Assembly: GCA_009617715.1 (NCBI GenBank) | Contig: VTFK01000332.1 | Location: 1 to 64,000 of the forward strand | Direction of reading: 5' to 3' | Length of the DNA: 64,000 nucleotides | From: Plectrocnemia conspersa | Lineage: Eukaryota; Arthropoda; Insecta; Trichoptera; Polycentropodidae | Part shown: one piece after another, positions 11,005-20,465 of the stretch | How positions within the stretch are numbered: the first letter of the stretch is position 1 | Layout of the letters: every line of letters begins with the position of its first letter | Translations under genes and position numbers: made by a program | The notes under the pieces: model-generated | Told to the model about the DNA's origin: nothing | The model's input: the letters and a program-made list of their open reading frames with translations, nothing else | Databases searched by the model: none

Positions 11005-11976
11005 TACTTCCTCTTCCGCTTATTTTGTACTAAAACTATAATTAGTTTTAGAACTTTTGTTAGGTTAGGTTTTGGTTTGAACAGCAAATTGCGTTTCATA
11101 GAAATTTTAGAGCAGTATATAATATCCCTTGCGCTAGTAGAAATATAAATCTACTGGTGAAAATATATTTGGGTTTCACTAGTGAAAATATAACTTCACT
11201 GAAAAATACATATTCACTGTAACATTTATACATCACATGTAAATAAATAATAATAAGTTTTTAAATGTATATATTACTGAGTATGGAAAAGTTGAAATTA
11301 TATAATTTTACTAGCATCTGCCAGATTAATTATATTTTCACTAGTAAAAATGTATATCTACCGGTGAAAATAATATCGGGATAGATTCGAGACTGTATTT
11401 TTTAGATTTCCATTGATGGATAACCCGAAAATTTATGACGTCATTATAGTTTTTTCCAGAGGGGGGACAAAAGTTGGCCAGTCAGTGGTCGTTTTTTTAA
11501 TATTTCTATTTCATTAAAATTCATAGCAACTTATTATGACATTTTTCTGGATAAATTTAAGGGGAGGGGGAAAATGTCACTACTTTCCCCTCTTCAAATG
11601 ACGTTTCTGTATACTGCATGTATTGTATCTCTTATATGAGAAGTATGTAAATGTTTATATTATTACTTAAGGGAAAGTTGAAATCTTTTAATTTTACTAG
11701 CACTGCAGATAAATTATATTTCTACTGGCAAAAAATATATATCCACTGGTGAATATGTTTTCACTGAAATAACACATTTAAAAAAATATTTTCCGGATAG
11801 ATTCGAGTTTTTTTTAATTTCCTTTGAGAGATAACCCGAGAATTTATGGTTTAGAATCAGGAAGGGGGGGCAAAAGTTAGCCAGTTAGTTGTTGTTTTTT
11901 TAATATTTCGATTTCATTAAGATTCATAGTATTTCATTAAATTCAAGGAGGAGGAGGAGGAGGAGGAGGAGGAGGG
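11005..11976. repeat. Repeat E with internal tandem duplication
   Basis: The first 170 bp (TTAGTTTTAGAACTTT, GGTTAGGTTTTGGTTTG, TAGAAATTTTAGAGCAG) recur at 50740-51000. The blocks 11285-11540 and 11670-11930 are divergent tandem copies about 385 bp apart, each with AAGTTGAAAT, GGATAGATTCGAG, ATAACCCGA-AATTTATG and a G-rich run before CAAAAGTT-GCCAGT. The last block recurs at 58290-58415. Origin unknown; possibly the body of a large non-autonomous transposon. Confidence 0.6.
11947..11976 (+). repeat. (GGA)10 microsatellite
   Basis: Ten GGA units at the end of repeat E. The 58.3 kb copy has a related G-rich purine tract at the same place. Confidence 0.9.
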
Positions 11977-12019
11977 AAATGATGTCCTTGAAATTAAGTT
12001 TAACAACGTTGGTCGAAAC

Positions 12020-12240
12020 AGATACATGGTCACATAGGTGAGCCAACATCGCAAAGGCTGCACTGTATCCATTGGTTCGATTCTACTAAGTGCTGCTCAC
12101 AATTCACCAAAACGAAAGAAGCAATCGCCTATAGAATGAACATTGTGATCTAATGTGACAACGTCTACTTGTTTGATATGTTTTAGTGCATCCACCATAA
12201 AATCCGGACCTTGCTCCTTCAGATTCTTATTTGTTTAGAA
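12020..12240 (-). pseudogene. Unassigned coding-like fragment
   Basis: One minus-strand frame is open for about 70 codons with only one stop and has balanced composition. The product, rich in V-D-A-L and D-H-N-V-H-S-like segments, is not a family I recognise. It may be a transposase remnant or chance. Confidence 0.2.
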
Positions 12241-12475
12241 TTCTTTTTATGGTATCAATTAATCAGATTTAAACTTTTATCAATATACGTATAAAATATG
12301 GATCCGCATCTCTCATTTGAGAACTTTGAGGGCTATTTTCTCACTTCAGAATTATGTTGAGCACCCATAATTTTACATTGCTTTATAATTAATAGCAATC
12401 CTATGGCCACTTTTTGATTTTGGATAGTTTGAGGATCGCAGCCTCACTGGGCATATTCACGATTTGACACGGGCA
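12241..12475. other. Non-coding spacer
   Basis: Nothing recognised. Confidence 0.4.
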
Positions 12476-12540
12476 TATAAAATACACGCGACAGCGGTCG
12501 TTCCGAGTAGCGCTATCGCGAGACCATCAGGTCACAGGAG
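12476..12540 (+). promoter_or_regulatory. Candidate TATA core promoter and short first exon
   Basis: TATAAAA lies at 12476-12482. About 25-30 bp downstream is an initiator-like TCGTTCC, then GGTCA at the usual DPE distance, and CAGGAG|GTAAAT that could serve as a splice donor (cut after 12540). The spacing suits an arthropod core promoter. No downstream gene is visible in the window. Confidence 0.25.
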
Positions 12541-13100
12541 GTAAATTTTGTGTTTTACACGAGTTCGTACCATTACCACCACCACCACCTGGGACGTGTT
12601 CGTCTTCGTGGCTCTGAATGAATCGTCCGAGAAATTAAACGCCGTGACTCCCAGGAATCCCCAAATCGACGTCAAGAATTTGTCTCGGATCGCCTCGGGT
12701 GGCTTATCTCGCTCCGGGCAGTACCGTTTATTTATCGCCGGAGTTCCGATGGGGATTAATCAAATCGATGTATGGATGAGGATCTTAGTTGCTGATCGGT
12801 ACATCATCAAATCTGTGTTTATTTTACTTTTAGAATGAAAGTGGAAAACACTTATGAAGCCGCGACCTGCTCAACAAAATTGCTCTTGTCAGAATCGGAT
12901 TACAGGTGACCCTGTTGAGATTTTACGGTCACGTCCGTCAGTCATATCAGACTATCCGTCTCATGTGACGGGATCGCATGGCAACCGTTTAAGAATTCGA
13001 ACGCGACCTTTGAAGAATCAGCCAGAACTTGGATTACATTACACGTCTGGGGTAGTCGGCCTAATGTATTTATAGCGAATTTAAAGGATTTCGACGGCAG
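12541..13100. other. GC-elevated unique-looking block
   Basis: This is one of the longest non-AT-rich stretches. Two adjacent plus frames stay open (about 12548-12838 and 12854-13075), but the products match no family I know and lack convincing starts. GGGGATTAATCAAATCGAT near 12751 joins overlapping Otd/Bicoid-type sites to a Pbx/Exd-like site. It may be a regulatory element or untranslated exon. Confidence 0.25.
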
Positions 13101-13204
13101 AGGCGATTGTGAGGTTGCCGGCTATTCATCTGAAGGCAAATAAACATAATTTTCTGAATATTCACCACAATTTTTCGTCAGCAAATAAGTACATATTACA
13201 TAAC

Positions 13205-13330
13205 ACATTAATGACGTCACACGCGAGGTTTGTCCTAGTTAGATAAAAAGCCAAGGAGCTCATCTGCAGCTTTGTCGTGACGTCACGAGCGTCAGGGCAA
13301 GCGAGAAGCGCAGCAATTAACTTCAAATAT
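13205..13330 (+). repeat. TGACGTCA-led repeat, copy 1
   Basis: GTGACGTCACGAGCG, GGCAAGCGAGAAGCGCAGCA and TTAACTTCAAA are repeated at 13668-13735 as GTGATGTCACACGCG, GACAAGCGAAAAACGCAGAA and CTAACTTCAAA. A further TGACGTCACACGC lies at 13210 and another at 14184. It is an interspersed or duplicated unit of unknown class near a LINE fossil. Confidence 0.55.
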
Positions 13331-13664
13331 AGAGAAAGAAATATATAAAATATTATATTGAAATAATTACTTTACTGTTTTTTTAGTTTTAGGCTTGAGA
13401 AAATGATATCATATATAAAATATATTTACATTTTTCCTCCACCTGAATGTGAAATAATTTATTTAAATATAATATTTTGTAATAACGATAAATGTAAACC
13501 CCACAAATTAAAGAGTTTTTAAGTTGTTTTTTCGTTATTTAAATACAAAAAAAAAGTATTATAAATTCGCTTATTTATTTTCATTCGTAATATATAAATA
13601 AAAATATTTTAATTGAAATTTAAGTTTCAAATTTTATATATATGTTTATATTAGCTTTGTTGTG

Positions 13665-13735
13665 ATGTCACACGCGTTAGGACAAGCGAAAAACGCAGAA
13701 ACTAACTTCAAACACGAGGGAGAAAAATAAGTCTT
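13665..13735 (+). repeat. TGACGTCA-led repeat, copy 2
   Basis: See 13205-13330; about 70 bp are alignable by eye. The CRE-like palindrome is mutated here to TGATGTCA. Confidence 0.55.
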
Positions 13736-13824
13736 AAATTTAGTAAAATATTTGAAAAAATAATCCTTCTGCGTTTAAAAGAATCTTTCGGGAATAAAAT
13801 TATTAACGACGTGCGCTAATTTTT

Positions 13825-14080
13825 ATATGAAAAGAGTACGGGACTTTTACCGTTAGATACAGAAAAAGCTTTCGATACAGTATGGCATAACGGTTTGATT
13901 CATAAATTTTATGAAAACAAAACCCTTGACTATCTGCTACGCTATCTGAAGAGAATAAGCTGTGTTGTTTTACAAAATGATAAACACTCGATCTCGCGTA
14001 AAATTCCAGGTGGAGTTCCTTAGCGAAGTTTTCTTGGACCGTTCCTCTTTATCTTGTATGCGTACGATATTCCAAAAATA
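13825..14080 (+). pseudogene. Jockey-like LINE reverse transcriptase fragment
   Basis: The frame encodes an RT motif A (L-D-T-E-K-A-F-D-T-V-W-H) and, about 55 codons later, motif B-like G-V-P, a stop, then R-S-F-L-G-P-F-L-F followed by a Y-D-I-P end. In jockey-clade LINEs these are consecutive parts of the reverse transcriptase palm. The YADD/FADD box, the endonuclease and both ends are missing. The stop falls where Q of the GVPQGS motif is expected. A dead, short fragment of a LINE distinct from the one at 51-53 kb. Confidence 0.75.
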
Positions 14081-14976
14081 CAAAAATACGCGTTTATCTA
14101 TGTACGGTCTTAAATCAATCGCGAATAAATTATAAAAAAATTATGGTACTAGCAATTTGTTTACGTAATTCCCTCTCTTTGATGACGTCACACGCTAGCT
14201 GTATGCCCTTGTATAATAGTCGGTGGTGGCATATTCCATGTTTTACACATTTAATGTGATTTAATATAGTTTTGATACACGCAACATTTTAACTGTAGGA
14301 AGTACTTTTTAAATGACATGTGAATCCACGCAGAAATTTTATGATTTTTAATTGAAACCCGATAATTTATGTGCTTCTTTTTAAGAGCACAATGATAAAG
14401 TATTATATCAGAAACTTTGAAGCTAATGTTCGCGTAGCGAGAAATTTCACGATTGTTTCACGAAAAACGCCTATTTATGTAAGTGAAATGTAAGGTTATA
14501 TAATATATAGAATTAATCATTCAATTACAAACATTTTCTGGATATGATAATTAAAAATATAAAAATGCGCCTAAAGTGAAGGGTATTAAAAATTTTACGA
14601 TTTTTTTACATCAAAATTTATATTATACTTTAAAAACTTATTTCTGTAAATATAGAATTGAAAACATTTATGAATCATGTTAAATAATAATAAAAAATAT
14701 CTTAGAAAGTGTAGTGAAATTTTTTTTGTTTTCAATTTTTTATTGAAGATTAAAATTAATTTAAAAAATGTGTTTAGGCGTTCTAATTTTAAATAAATAT
14801 ATAGGGATTATATTTATATACAATTTATCATATCCCTGAATATCTAACTTATTTTAACAAAAAAATATTTTGATTTACCTTTAAAAAACAATAAACTAAA
14901 TCTGTATTTTAATTATGTATTAGACTCTAATAATTAGAGTCCTATATACCAACTTTTAGTTAATTTTTTACTTTCT
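14081..14976. other. AT-rich non-coding
   Basis: Apart from a TGACGTCA at 14184 and a GC-elevated patch at 14180-14240, nothing is recognised. Confidence 0.5.
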
Positions 14977-15072
14977 ATATTCCTATTGCGGGATATTGCA
15001 ATATTCCTATTGCGGGATATTGTAATATTCCTATTGTGGGATATTGCAATATTCCTATTGCGGGATATTGCA
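14977..15072 (+). repeat. 24-bp minisatellite, 4 copies
   Basis: Four head-to-tail units of 24 bp (start ATATTCCTATTGCGGGATAT) differ at only one position each in units 2 and 3. The array runs into a TA/CA-rich microsatellite up to about 15108. Confidence 0.92.
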
Positions 15073-16675
15073 ATATTTCTATATATATACACATATATAT
15101 GTATATATCGTTAAGCTATTAGCGAATGTAATAATCAAAACTTTCATTAAAGCGTCCGCGCGTTTATTTCATATTACAAATAAAGCAACAATACATTGTA
15201 CACATACATTAAGCAGGGTCGAATTCGTGTGCAAAACAGAAATGTGCGTGGAGGAAGCGTGCTGGTGTGTGTTTTTGTGTGTGTGTGGAAAATATAATTC
15301 TTTATAATTTGCAGTGCCAAAAGCTCATACAATAAATACAGAAGTGCCATTATTTATTTCATGATTGTCAAACCTTCGGCTCTAGCATCTTGTCTATGAT
15401 GTTGACGCATCTGGCGACCGAAGCCGGTGAACCAGCGGTGCTCAAATAGTTGCAAGGCAGTAGGGTCACCATATTTGGCTCGTTTGCTTCAAGGCAACAA
15501 CAATACAGTACCATTAATTTTAAATGTATAGATTATAAATATGATTCATAACAATAATAATAACATTTCGCATATATGACTTCTGGATCATCCTGTATCG
15601 TATTTAAAAAAAATGTCGCCGAATGAGATTTTACCAGCAACGCTCCTCCTACTTTCCACGCGTATGTGCCATATATGGGATACGTACAATAATCGTTTGT
15701 ATGATATTAAAAAGCGTATCCTGGGCGCATTGTGCAGTGGCAGAAGTGAACATAATAAACAGGATGTATTCCTGGCATAATGATTTTTTGATATAATCGC
15801 TTCTGCGCCATTTGCCAATTGTCGCCATCACCCTAACTATAGATTAAAATCTTTTACAAATCGCGACACGACATTTGGAGTATGTGTTAGGAATACAATA
15901 GATTGGAACAGAATTTATTTCTTAAGCTACGCGAATGAGATTATAAATCGAATTGTTAATATAACATTATATTAATTATTTCAGCAGGTATAAATGATTT
16001 ATGATATTGAAGTAAATATCGCACCTTGAGTCGAGTCCAAAATAATCATAAGATTCGGAAGTTTTCTGCGTTTCAAACAAACTCGAATAATTTAATTCTG
16101 TAGCTTACATTCCAAAAAAATAGTGCCTCAATTAAAATGAAAAAAAAATTATCTAATTTTTTTTAAATATGCAAAAAATATAGTTAGAACCTAAGCTTTA
16201 TCTGTAAGCTTTCTCTCTAGTAAAATAGTAATAGTCAATAGTAATAAAACAGTACAATTTTACAAGTATATGTATGTATTTGAATGATGTTCAAAATGGT
16301 TCGTCCTTTTTGTTCCCACTATTTTTTAACGATTATCTCGCAACAAACCCGATTCCAACAGATTCGACTACATCGCCCGAAAATAATTAAAATTTAACTT
16401 TTTTTACTATTTAAGTTTTCGTGAAATGCTGCGAATGCTGAGAATGGAATGGGTCATTTCTGTCTGAATTTTATTTGTGAATAGCGGTACTTAACTATAT
16501 TTTGACGGTTATTTCGAAAAACGTTTGTGTTAAATTTGTACAAATTTCATGAAAAGAGTTTGTATTTACTATGGGTTGAAACGCGAGGTGGTGCAGGCGT
16601 GATGTTTATTCGATTATATTTAATTTGTTCATCAAAGCAGTAAATAAATCTTTATTTTTCAATTTCCGACAAAAA
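15073..16675. other. Non-coding; possible small unique islands
   Basis: 15370-15480 and 15580-15830 are more balanced in composition. The minus frame at 15588-15818 is open for 76 codons but unrecognised. The remainder is AT-rich. No repeat family identified. Confidence 0.4.
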
Positions 16676-16711
16676 ATCTGCCAACACTTGTTTTAACAAG
16701 TGTTGGCAGAT
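16676..16711. repeat. Perfect 17-bp hairpin
   Basis: ATCTGCCAACACTTGTT, a TT spacer, then the exact complement AACAAGTGTTGGCAGAT. No transposon ends or target duplication are seen around it. Confidence 0.9.
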
Positions 16712-17106
16712 CTGAAATAGTTTATTACCTCATTGAACGTCTAGTGATTACTACAATACATATCACTACATTAATAAAAAAATGCGAGGCACACATTTTC
16801 ATTTATTCAACGTCACGACTGGATAAACAGTTCGTTGAAGAGGTTCTAAAAAATTTAAATTAAAAGCTATTTTATAATATTAACCACGATGATTTATTTA
16901 TTTGCTATTTTATAACCGAAAAGTGATGGAAATTTAAACGAGAACCTTTATTTTTTTCAAACATTTGAATTCTTTGAATGAGCTATTATGATTTATATTT
17001 GTCAATTTTTATGTGACATATAAATAAATAATTAAAATATAACAAATAAATATCTGTGATTTTAATTTGATTGTATTATGAATACTATTAACGCTAGTCT
17101 ATTTAT
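16712..17106. other. AT-rich non-coding
   Basis: Nothing recognised. Confidence 0.5.
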
Positions 17107-17195
17107 TTATTACGTGCACTTAAATTTCTGACCTGTGATTGGTCGTACGCCACAAGGGATAGACCGGTACGTGTAAATACACAGAGCAGATTTGG
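17107..17195 (+). repeat. Inverted-pair repeat, left member
   Basis: TTACGTGC, CTGTGATTGGTCG, GGGAT and ACCGGTA-GTGTA occur in the same order in the complement of 20385-20465. About 85 bp are alignable. Confidence 0.65.
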
Positions 17196-17534
17196 TTTTA
17201 TCGAGATACGTTTATCGATGTTATTATATTATTGCTATAGTTATATATATATTTTAATAATTAAAATCCTTGCCTTGCATTACGTGCATTTTTAATTTAT
17301 TTTTAAAAATAATACAGTTTTATTTATTTAAAAAAAAGTTTTCATTTAGCACTGTTCATTTGTTTAACTTATTATACTATTTGCTTTACGTAGTTTTTAA
17401 ATTTTATTTAATATGAAAAAAATGTCTTATTTATTCAGTTCTGTTTTGAACGAGAATGTGAATTTTGCGTTTTTATTGCAAAAACTGATTATTTTTATTT
17501 TAAATTAAATTTATTTTATGCTATATATTTTTTT
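17196..17534. other. AT-rich non-coding
   Basis: Nothing recognised. Confidence 0.5.
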
Positions 17535-17885
17535 TGTCAATCTTTCGTTGTAACATGACATACGTTAACCCAATGCGATAAAATGGGGTAAACATAATTA
17601 ACATATACTACTAAGTAGTAAAACACTAGGCTTAAATCAGACATTTTTTATTAATTATAAAATATTATTACGGCTATGATATTATTTTAAATATCCATCA
17701 TAATATTCATAAATGAGTCTAGGAAAATCAAGGAAAATTTAATCTGTGATTTCTGATCAGAATTATAATTATAATAATCATTAATTTTGATCTTCCAAAC
17801 ATGATATAATTTTAATAGCACTGGAGTTCAAATGGGGTTCGAACACAGGTCTTTTAGGTATTAGCCACTGATTATACCCCTGGTA
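17535..17885 (-). mobile_element. SINE-B, nearly full length
   Basis: Minus-strand reading gives a tRNA-like head with CAGTGGCTAATACCT and a B box GTTCGAACCCC, an AT-rich body containing GATTTCC-like and CTACTAAGTAGTA motifs, and the shared 3' stem-loop tail (GCATTGGGTTAACG, then ATGTTACAACG). The head differs from that of SINE-A, while the last 60-70 bp agree with it. Confidence 0.75.
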
Positions 17886-18139
17886 TATCGTGCTGTTTAT
17901 ATTCTATGTACTATATATTACATATTCAATTAAAATAAAAGTCATTAAAGCAAATATTTATAATAGTTTTAATTAAAAATGAAAAGCAAATCAGCAATAT
18001 AGAAATTTGAATATGTTTCTGTAATCAAGAGACATAACAAATACAATTATAGGAACAAAATTACATTATTTAGTAAATAAAACACAATAGGAAGGAAAAA
18101 TACTAGAAAGATTTTGAAAATGCGAGCAACATATTTTTT
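17886..18139. other. AT-rich spacer
   Basis: Nothing recognised. Confidence 0.5.
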
Positions 18140-18410
18140 ATTATTATTATAAATCTGACTATCATGACTTGATAGGTTTCTCCAATGCGCCATGATGGTC
18201 ATTATACAAATAATAACTATATCGTTATTTATTAAATACGAATTAAATTAAAATTATAACGCACACCTAAAATACATGAGCACCGTCCCAAATATTTTTT
18301 TCTAGCTCCTCATAATTACTGCCGAAAACATCCATAGAGCTGGATGGCTCGTGCAAGAGTAGCGTTCTCAAACGCTGACGTCCTGGCCGCGATGGTCAAG
18401 AATAAGATAC
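18140..18410 (-). mobile_element. LINE-C 3' end, copy 2
   Basis: Best copy of LINE-C. The minus strand encodes a frame ending Y-E-E-L-E-K-N-I-W-D-G-A-H-V-F-stop, preceded by R-T-S-A-F-E-N-A-T-L-A-R-A-I-Q-L-Y. The latter resembles the C-terminal ends of jockey/CR1-type ORF2 proteins. Then come about 120 bp of AT-rich UTR, a hairpin (ATCATGGC, GCATTGGAGAAACCTATCAA loop, GTCATGAT) and AGATTTATAATAATAA. The 5' part is truncated. Confidence 0.6.
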
Positions 18411-18829
18411 ATATGATTAATATTAGGCATGGCGATAATTTAAGGGTAAAGCGTAAAAACGGCTAAGTAAGAATATATTGCGGAGTTGTGAATTTATACA
18501 ATAATATTCTTAGAAAAATACTTGTTCATTACGACTTAATTAAAATTATATATATTTATAAATTGATTTTACAATTCGCATTAAATTATTGTAATACTTT
18601 ATATGTGAAGACAGAAAATTTTTATAATAATTTTCTATATATAAAAATACATTTTGTGAAGTTTATCACATTTGAGAGATGAAATCGACTACACCACTGC
18701 ATCCAGTACTCTTCCTAAATTATTGATAATAAAATAGTACTTGGATTTAACCAGCAGTGGCGCTTAAGCTTACATATTCATCTATTTTTATTATTTTCGT
18801 TTAAAATTAATACAATAACAATAAAAAAT
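18411..18829. other. AT-rich non-coding
   Basis: A CCACTG word near 18700 and CAGTGG near 18755 recall hAT ends but give no coherent element. Confidence 0.4.
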
Positions 18830-19095
18830 CAACAGGCAGTCTTTGTCAATCCCACGTTCTGGTCGTTAAAGGTAAGATTTAAGACGCGGATAAAAGCGTG
18901 ATGATAATAAAACTCGAATATAAATGACGCTGACCCGGCGCTACCGAGATATAGATATGAAATGTGCTCGGGGCGTTTAGCCGAAGCCCCCCGGGGGGGC
19001 TCTGGGACTCCGGGGAGGAGCTCCCCGCCGTGGGGACACACAAAGAAGCGGATCAACACTTTGTAATAAATTACAAAACGGAAATCGTGCATACC
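18830..19095. other. GC-rich island in AT-rich DNA
   Basis: The core 18957-19035 is rich in CCCCGGGG-type words, with AGCCCCCCGGGGGGGCT self-complementary. An 87-codon minus frame spans it, but its low-complexity P/G-rich product is unconvincing. It resembles the GC-rich core of the foldback at 22560-22681. Confidence 0.4.
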
Positions 19096-19199
19096 TAAAA
19101 TGATTATAAACCCATCCTAGTTTTTAGTCAATGGATTGTATTTTTACCAGCACTTGACTTAATACATGAAATACAATATGGACCTTATTGTGTTTCTAG

Positions 19200-19475
19200 T
19201 TCTATCGGGTGTAGGAGATCGGAAGTAGTGATTGTTGTGTAATTATAATTCCGATCGCTTATCAGCGATTAGGTTCTTCTAGATTTTCCTATTCTCATGA
19301 ATGCTTAAGTCGCGCATTGTGACATATATTGACTGTAAGCTAAAATATTATTAAAATATATGTAACTGATTTTTAGATTGGTGTTTTATTACTTATTTAA
19401 TAGTTATTGATTGTGTTTACTCCGTTGTAACACATAAGGTTTACGCCTGTCATATTGCAACGGAAGATTTAAAAT
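19200..19475 (+). mobile_element. SINE-B, plus-strand copy
   Basis: GGTTCTTCTAGATTTTCC and the tail CCGTTGTAAC... GTTTACGCCTGTCAT ...TTGCAACGG then AAGATTT. The 3' stem-loop is well preserved here and reads directly on the plus strand; the head is degraded. Confidence 0.7.
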
Positions 19476-19483
19476 AAAATAAA

Positions 19484-19560
19484 ATGATAATCACTTATAA
19501 CTATTTCCCAAACATGATAAAAATTTAAGAACCTGAGACTCAAAACTAGACCTTACATTT
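19484..19560 (-). mobile_element. SINE-B head fragment
   Basis: ATAATCACTTATAA, CAAACATGATA and the degenerate B box around GAGACTCAAAACTAG match the first part of 24700-24790. Confidence 0.5.
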
Positions 19561-19567
19561 TTATTTA

Positions 19568-19908
19568 TTAAATCTTCCGTTTTAACCTGACAGGCGTTAG
19601 CCCAATGCGTTACAACGGGGTAAATATGTACCAACTGAGTAAGTCAATCAGATATAATGAATACTTACATGTAAATATTAATCACAAGACTGAAAGTCTG
19701 AGAATCAGTGACATCTATATTAATAATTATAAATTATTATGTGTAATATAATTTAAAGCCAATAGATGTCACTGTAGCTGGGACCATTTTTTTAATAATA
19801 GCACATTTTTTATAAATAAAAATTTGAGTTCCGCTGCCGGGGCTCGAGCCCGCAACTTCAGAGTTACTAGTCTGAGACGTTACGGATTACGCTATTCCGT
19901 CCTTATAT
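19568..19908 (-). mobile_element. SINE-A, best full-length copy
   Basis: The minus strand begins AAGGACGGAATAGCGTAATC, which contains an A-box-like TAGCGTAATCCG (complement of 19883-19894), then a B box GGCTCGAGCCC (19840-19850). The 45-bp box spacing suits a tRNA-derived pol III promoter. The body is AT-rich and includes CAGTGACATCTAT. The 3' end is a stem-loop (CGTTGTAAC, GCATTGGGCTAACGCCTGTCAG, GTTAAAACG) followed by GAAGATTTAATAAATAA. Length is about 340 bp. Confidence 0.82.
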
Positions 19909-20119
19909 TTAGTTAAAACAAATCAAAAATAATGTACTTGTTTGTAGACAACAGGGCTCAATTAGAACAAATAAAACTAACAAACTTGTAAAATATATAA
20001 AACAGTTATAATTTTAGAAAGAAATAAAATTAAAATTAAAATTGCGCAAGGCAATGATTATTAAATAAAATATGTAACAATATAAACTAATAATTTTGGT
20101 ATCTGTACTTCGAGAACAA
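19909..20119. other. AT-rich spacer
   Basis: Nothing recognised. Confidence 0.5.
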
Positions 20120-20373
20120 TTAACCCTTTGGACGCGTTAATCAAAAATAAATATAATTTTTTTTAAATTCAAATTTTTTTTAAATTCAAATTTCACTTTG
20201 GTTCTGTGTTTAAATGCTGATTTTTTAATATTAATTTATTTAAATTGATATTTTATGTTTATTCACAAAAAAAATTTTTTTTCTTAAAAACATTTTTTTT
20301 TACTGATTTTTGCGTAAAGAGATAAAAAAATCAATTGAGCGACTGTAGTCGACTATCGCGTCCAAAGGGTTAA
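20120..20373. mobile_element. piggyBac-like MITE with perfect TIRs
   Basis: TTAACCCTTTGGACGCG opens the element and its exact complement CGCGTCCAAAGGGTTAA closes it, so TTAA duplications are at 20120-20123 and 20370-20373. The interior is AT-rich with no frame. Similar but not identical ends occur at 2768-3004. TTAA target and CCC termini point to piggyBac; mobilisation would need a transposase from elsewhere. Confidence 0.88.
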
Positions 20374-20384
20374 GCAATACCGCC

Positions 20385-20465
20385 CTATGTACGTACACAT
20401 ACCGGTACATCCCTCAGGGCAACCGACCAATCACAGGGCAAAAATTATAGAGCACGTAATGATCA
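20385..20465 (-). repeat. Inverted-pair repeat, right member
   Basis: Complement of 17107-17195 with about 85 bp alignable; the TTAA MITE lies only 12 bp to its left. Confidence 0.65.

Noticed and set aside
11060..11080. Telomere-like TTAGG words (GGTTAGGTTTTGG)
   Set aside because: Only two units, inside dispersed repeat E and repeated at 50.8 kb; not an interstitial telomere array.
14977..15072. CRISPR-like regular repeats
   Set aside because: The units are directly adjacent with no unique spacers; it is a minisatellite in a eukaryotic genome.
18682..18770. hAT element between CCACTG and CAGTGG words
   Set aside because: The two words point away from each other and no 8-bp duplication or extended inverted end is present.
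18829..19092. P/G-rich 87-codon minus frame across the GC-rich island
   Set aside because: Low-complexity translation of CCCCGGGG words, without homology I recognise.
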